This document shows, one piece after another, positions 63,001 to 64,000 of a stretch of 64,000 bases of DNA. Origin of the DNA: Scylla paramamosain (Eukaryota; Arthropoda; Malacostraca; Decapoda; Portunidae); NCBI RefSeq assembly GCF_035594125.1, contig NC_087158.1:9581178-9645177 (forward strand), written 5' to 3'. Position 1 is the first letter of the stretch. Each line of letters opens with the position of its first letter. Both the position numbers and the translations under genes were made by a program. The notes under the pieces are model-generated. The model was given only the letters and a program-made list of their open reading frames with translations, was not told the DNA's origin and did no database searches.

Positions 63001-64000
63001 AAAAACACTGATAAGATATGTTTCCTGTAATGTGTATTTTCCATGCATTCTGGCGTTTTACAACGTAAGCCCAAAAAACACTCAGAACACTTGTTTTTTG
63101 GTCATGTTATTTAGTTTAGTTATAAATGTTTTGCATGTATTTTGGCGTTTTGGACACTGAAAAAGAATCAAAAGACACGTTTTTCGTAATGTTGTTTTCT
63201 ATATTGATATAAGGTTATTTCCACGCTTTTTTTTTTCTTTTTTAGCGTTTTGGTGCCTAACATGCTCCAAAATATTCAAAATACACGTTTCTGGTAAAGT
63301 TCTTTAGTTTCCCCATACAGGAGACTTTCCATGCATTTGGCGTTTAGGTACCTAACAATGTGGAAAAAAAAAAAAAAACACTGAAAATAACACGTTTTGG
63401 GTAATGTAGTTCTGTATCTCCATAAAGAGTGCTATTCATGCCTTTTAGTATTTTCGTATCTAAAAGGCTCTAAAATTCTCATAATACACGTTTCACGTGT
63501 TTCACGTGTTTTTTTTTCCATATAGCGTCATTTGCATGGATTTTGCCATTGTCTACGTAACATGCTCAAAAACGCTCAAAATACACGTTTTTGCCTAAGG
63601 TTTCTAAAAAAAAACGGGTGTTTTTAATGCGTTTTAGCATTTTGGTACATGATTAGCTCAAAACACTCAAAAGGCACGTTTTTAGTAATGTTTACTTTTC
63701 CGATATAAGGTGTCTTCCATGATTTTTACCATTTTCCAGCCTAGCACGCTCATAAACACTCGAAAGACACGTTTCTTGAAATTTCGTTTCCTTTATAAAA
63801 ATTGCTATGGATGCATTTTGGCGTTTTGGTACCTAACAGTGTAAGAACCATTGTTTTGGTAATGTTGTTCTGTTTCTCCACATAAAGTTCTATTAACGAA
63901 TTTTCGCGTTTTGATACCTTATAAGCTCAAAAATATTCATAAAACACGTTTCTCGTAAAGTCTTCGTTTCCTCATATATTGTACTTTAACGTTTTTCAAC
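57089..64000 (-). repeat. 96-bp satellite HOR array, minus orientation
   Basis: About 70 diverged monomers in reverse order running to the end of the window. Typical units lie at 60,420-60,900 and 61,850-62,350. Short simple-sequence expansions occur at 62,418-62,465 (AAATA type) and a T23 at about 62,540. No gene or other insertion seen. Confidence 0.94.

Overview
The window is eukaryotic, repeat-dominated DNA, most likely from an arthropod and, by inference, a decapod crustacean. The reasons are very long (AT)n and (CT)n tracts, spliceosomal introns, PIF/Harbinger, CR1-type, EN-RT single-ORF and Penelope-like retroelements, and degenerate TTAGG-like runs. I see no intact host gene, no tRNA or rRNA and nothing bacterial. 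The dominant component, about 40 kb or 60% of the window, is one satellite family. Its monomer is about 96 bp. Five diverged monomer types, called A to E here, follow each other in a fixed order to give a higher-order repeat (HOR) of about 480 bp. Copies are old and diverged, with many indels and homopolymer expansions.

Layout. 1-1,961: non-satellite DNA with a decayed Myb/SANT-like exon, a GGTTA-rich run and two (AT)n tracts. 1,962-2,376: satellite, minus orientation. 2,377-20,888: satellite, plus orientation, interrupted at 3,118-6,564 by a PIF/Harbinger element and at 16,679-16,919 by a LINE 3' fragment. 20,889-30,659: a composite block of about 9.8 kb inside a single D monomer. It holds a hairpin-bearing dispersed repeat, two Penelope-like fragments that each carry a hammerhead-ribozyme motif, a LINE (family 2) split by a nested LINE (family 1, copy A), a giant (CT)n(AT)n tract, and a second family 1 copy (B). 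30,660-37,868: satellite, plus, with a foldback around (AT)n. 37,869-64,000: satellite, minus. The minus array contains an internal LINE fragment (copy C), a tandem duplication of about 2 kb, a 1,035-bp transposon with 30-bp terminal inverted repeats, a CR1-like LINE, a second copy of the dispersed hairpin repeat, and a nearly full-length family 1 LINE (copy D).

The most unusual coding structure is in the Harbinger element. A HARBI1-like transposase gene (minus) and a MADF/BESS-domain gene (plus) appear reciprocally interlocked: the main exon of each lies inside the intron of the other. Both genes are damaged. Other highlights are the two hammerhead motifs, two disabling lesions shared by three LINE copies but absent from a fourth, and paralogous empty sites for the inverted-repeat transposon and the CR1 insertion supplied by the local duplication. 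Most insertions leave the A-E monomer phase unchanged, so they postdate formation of the HOR array.
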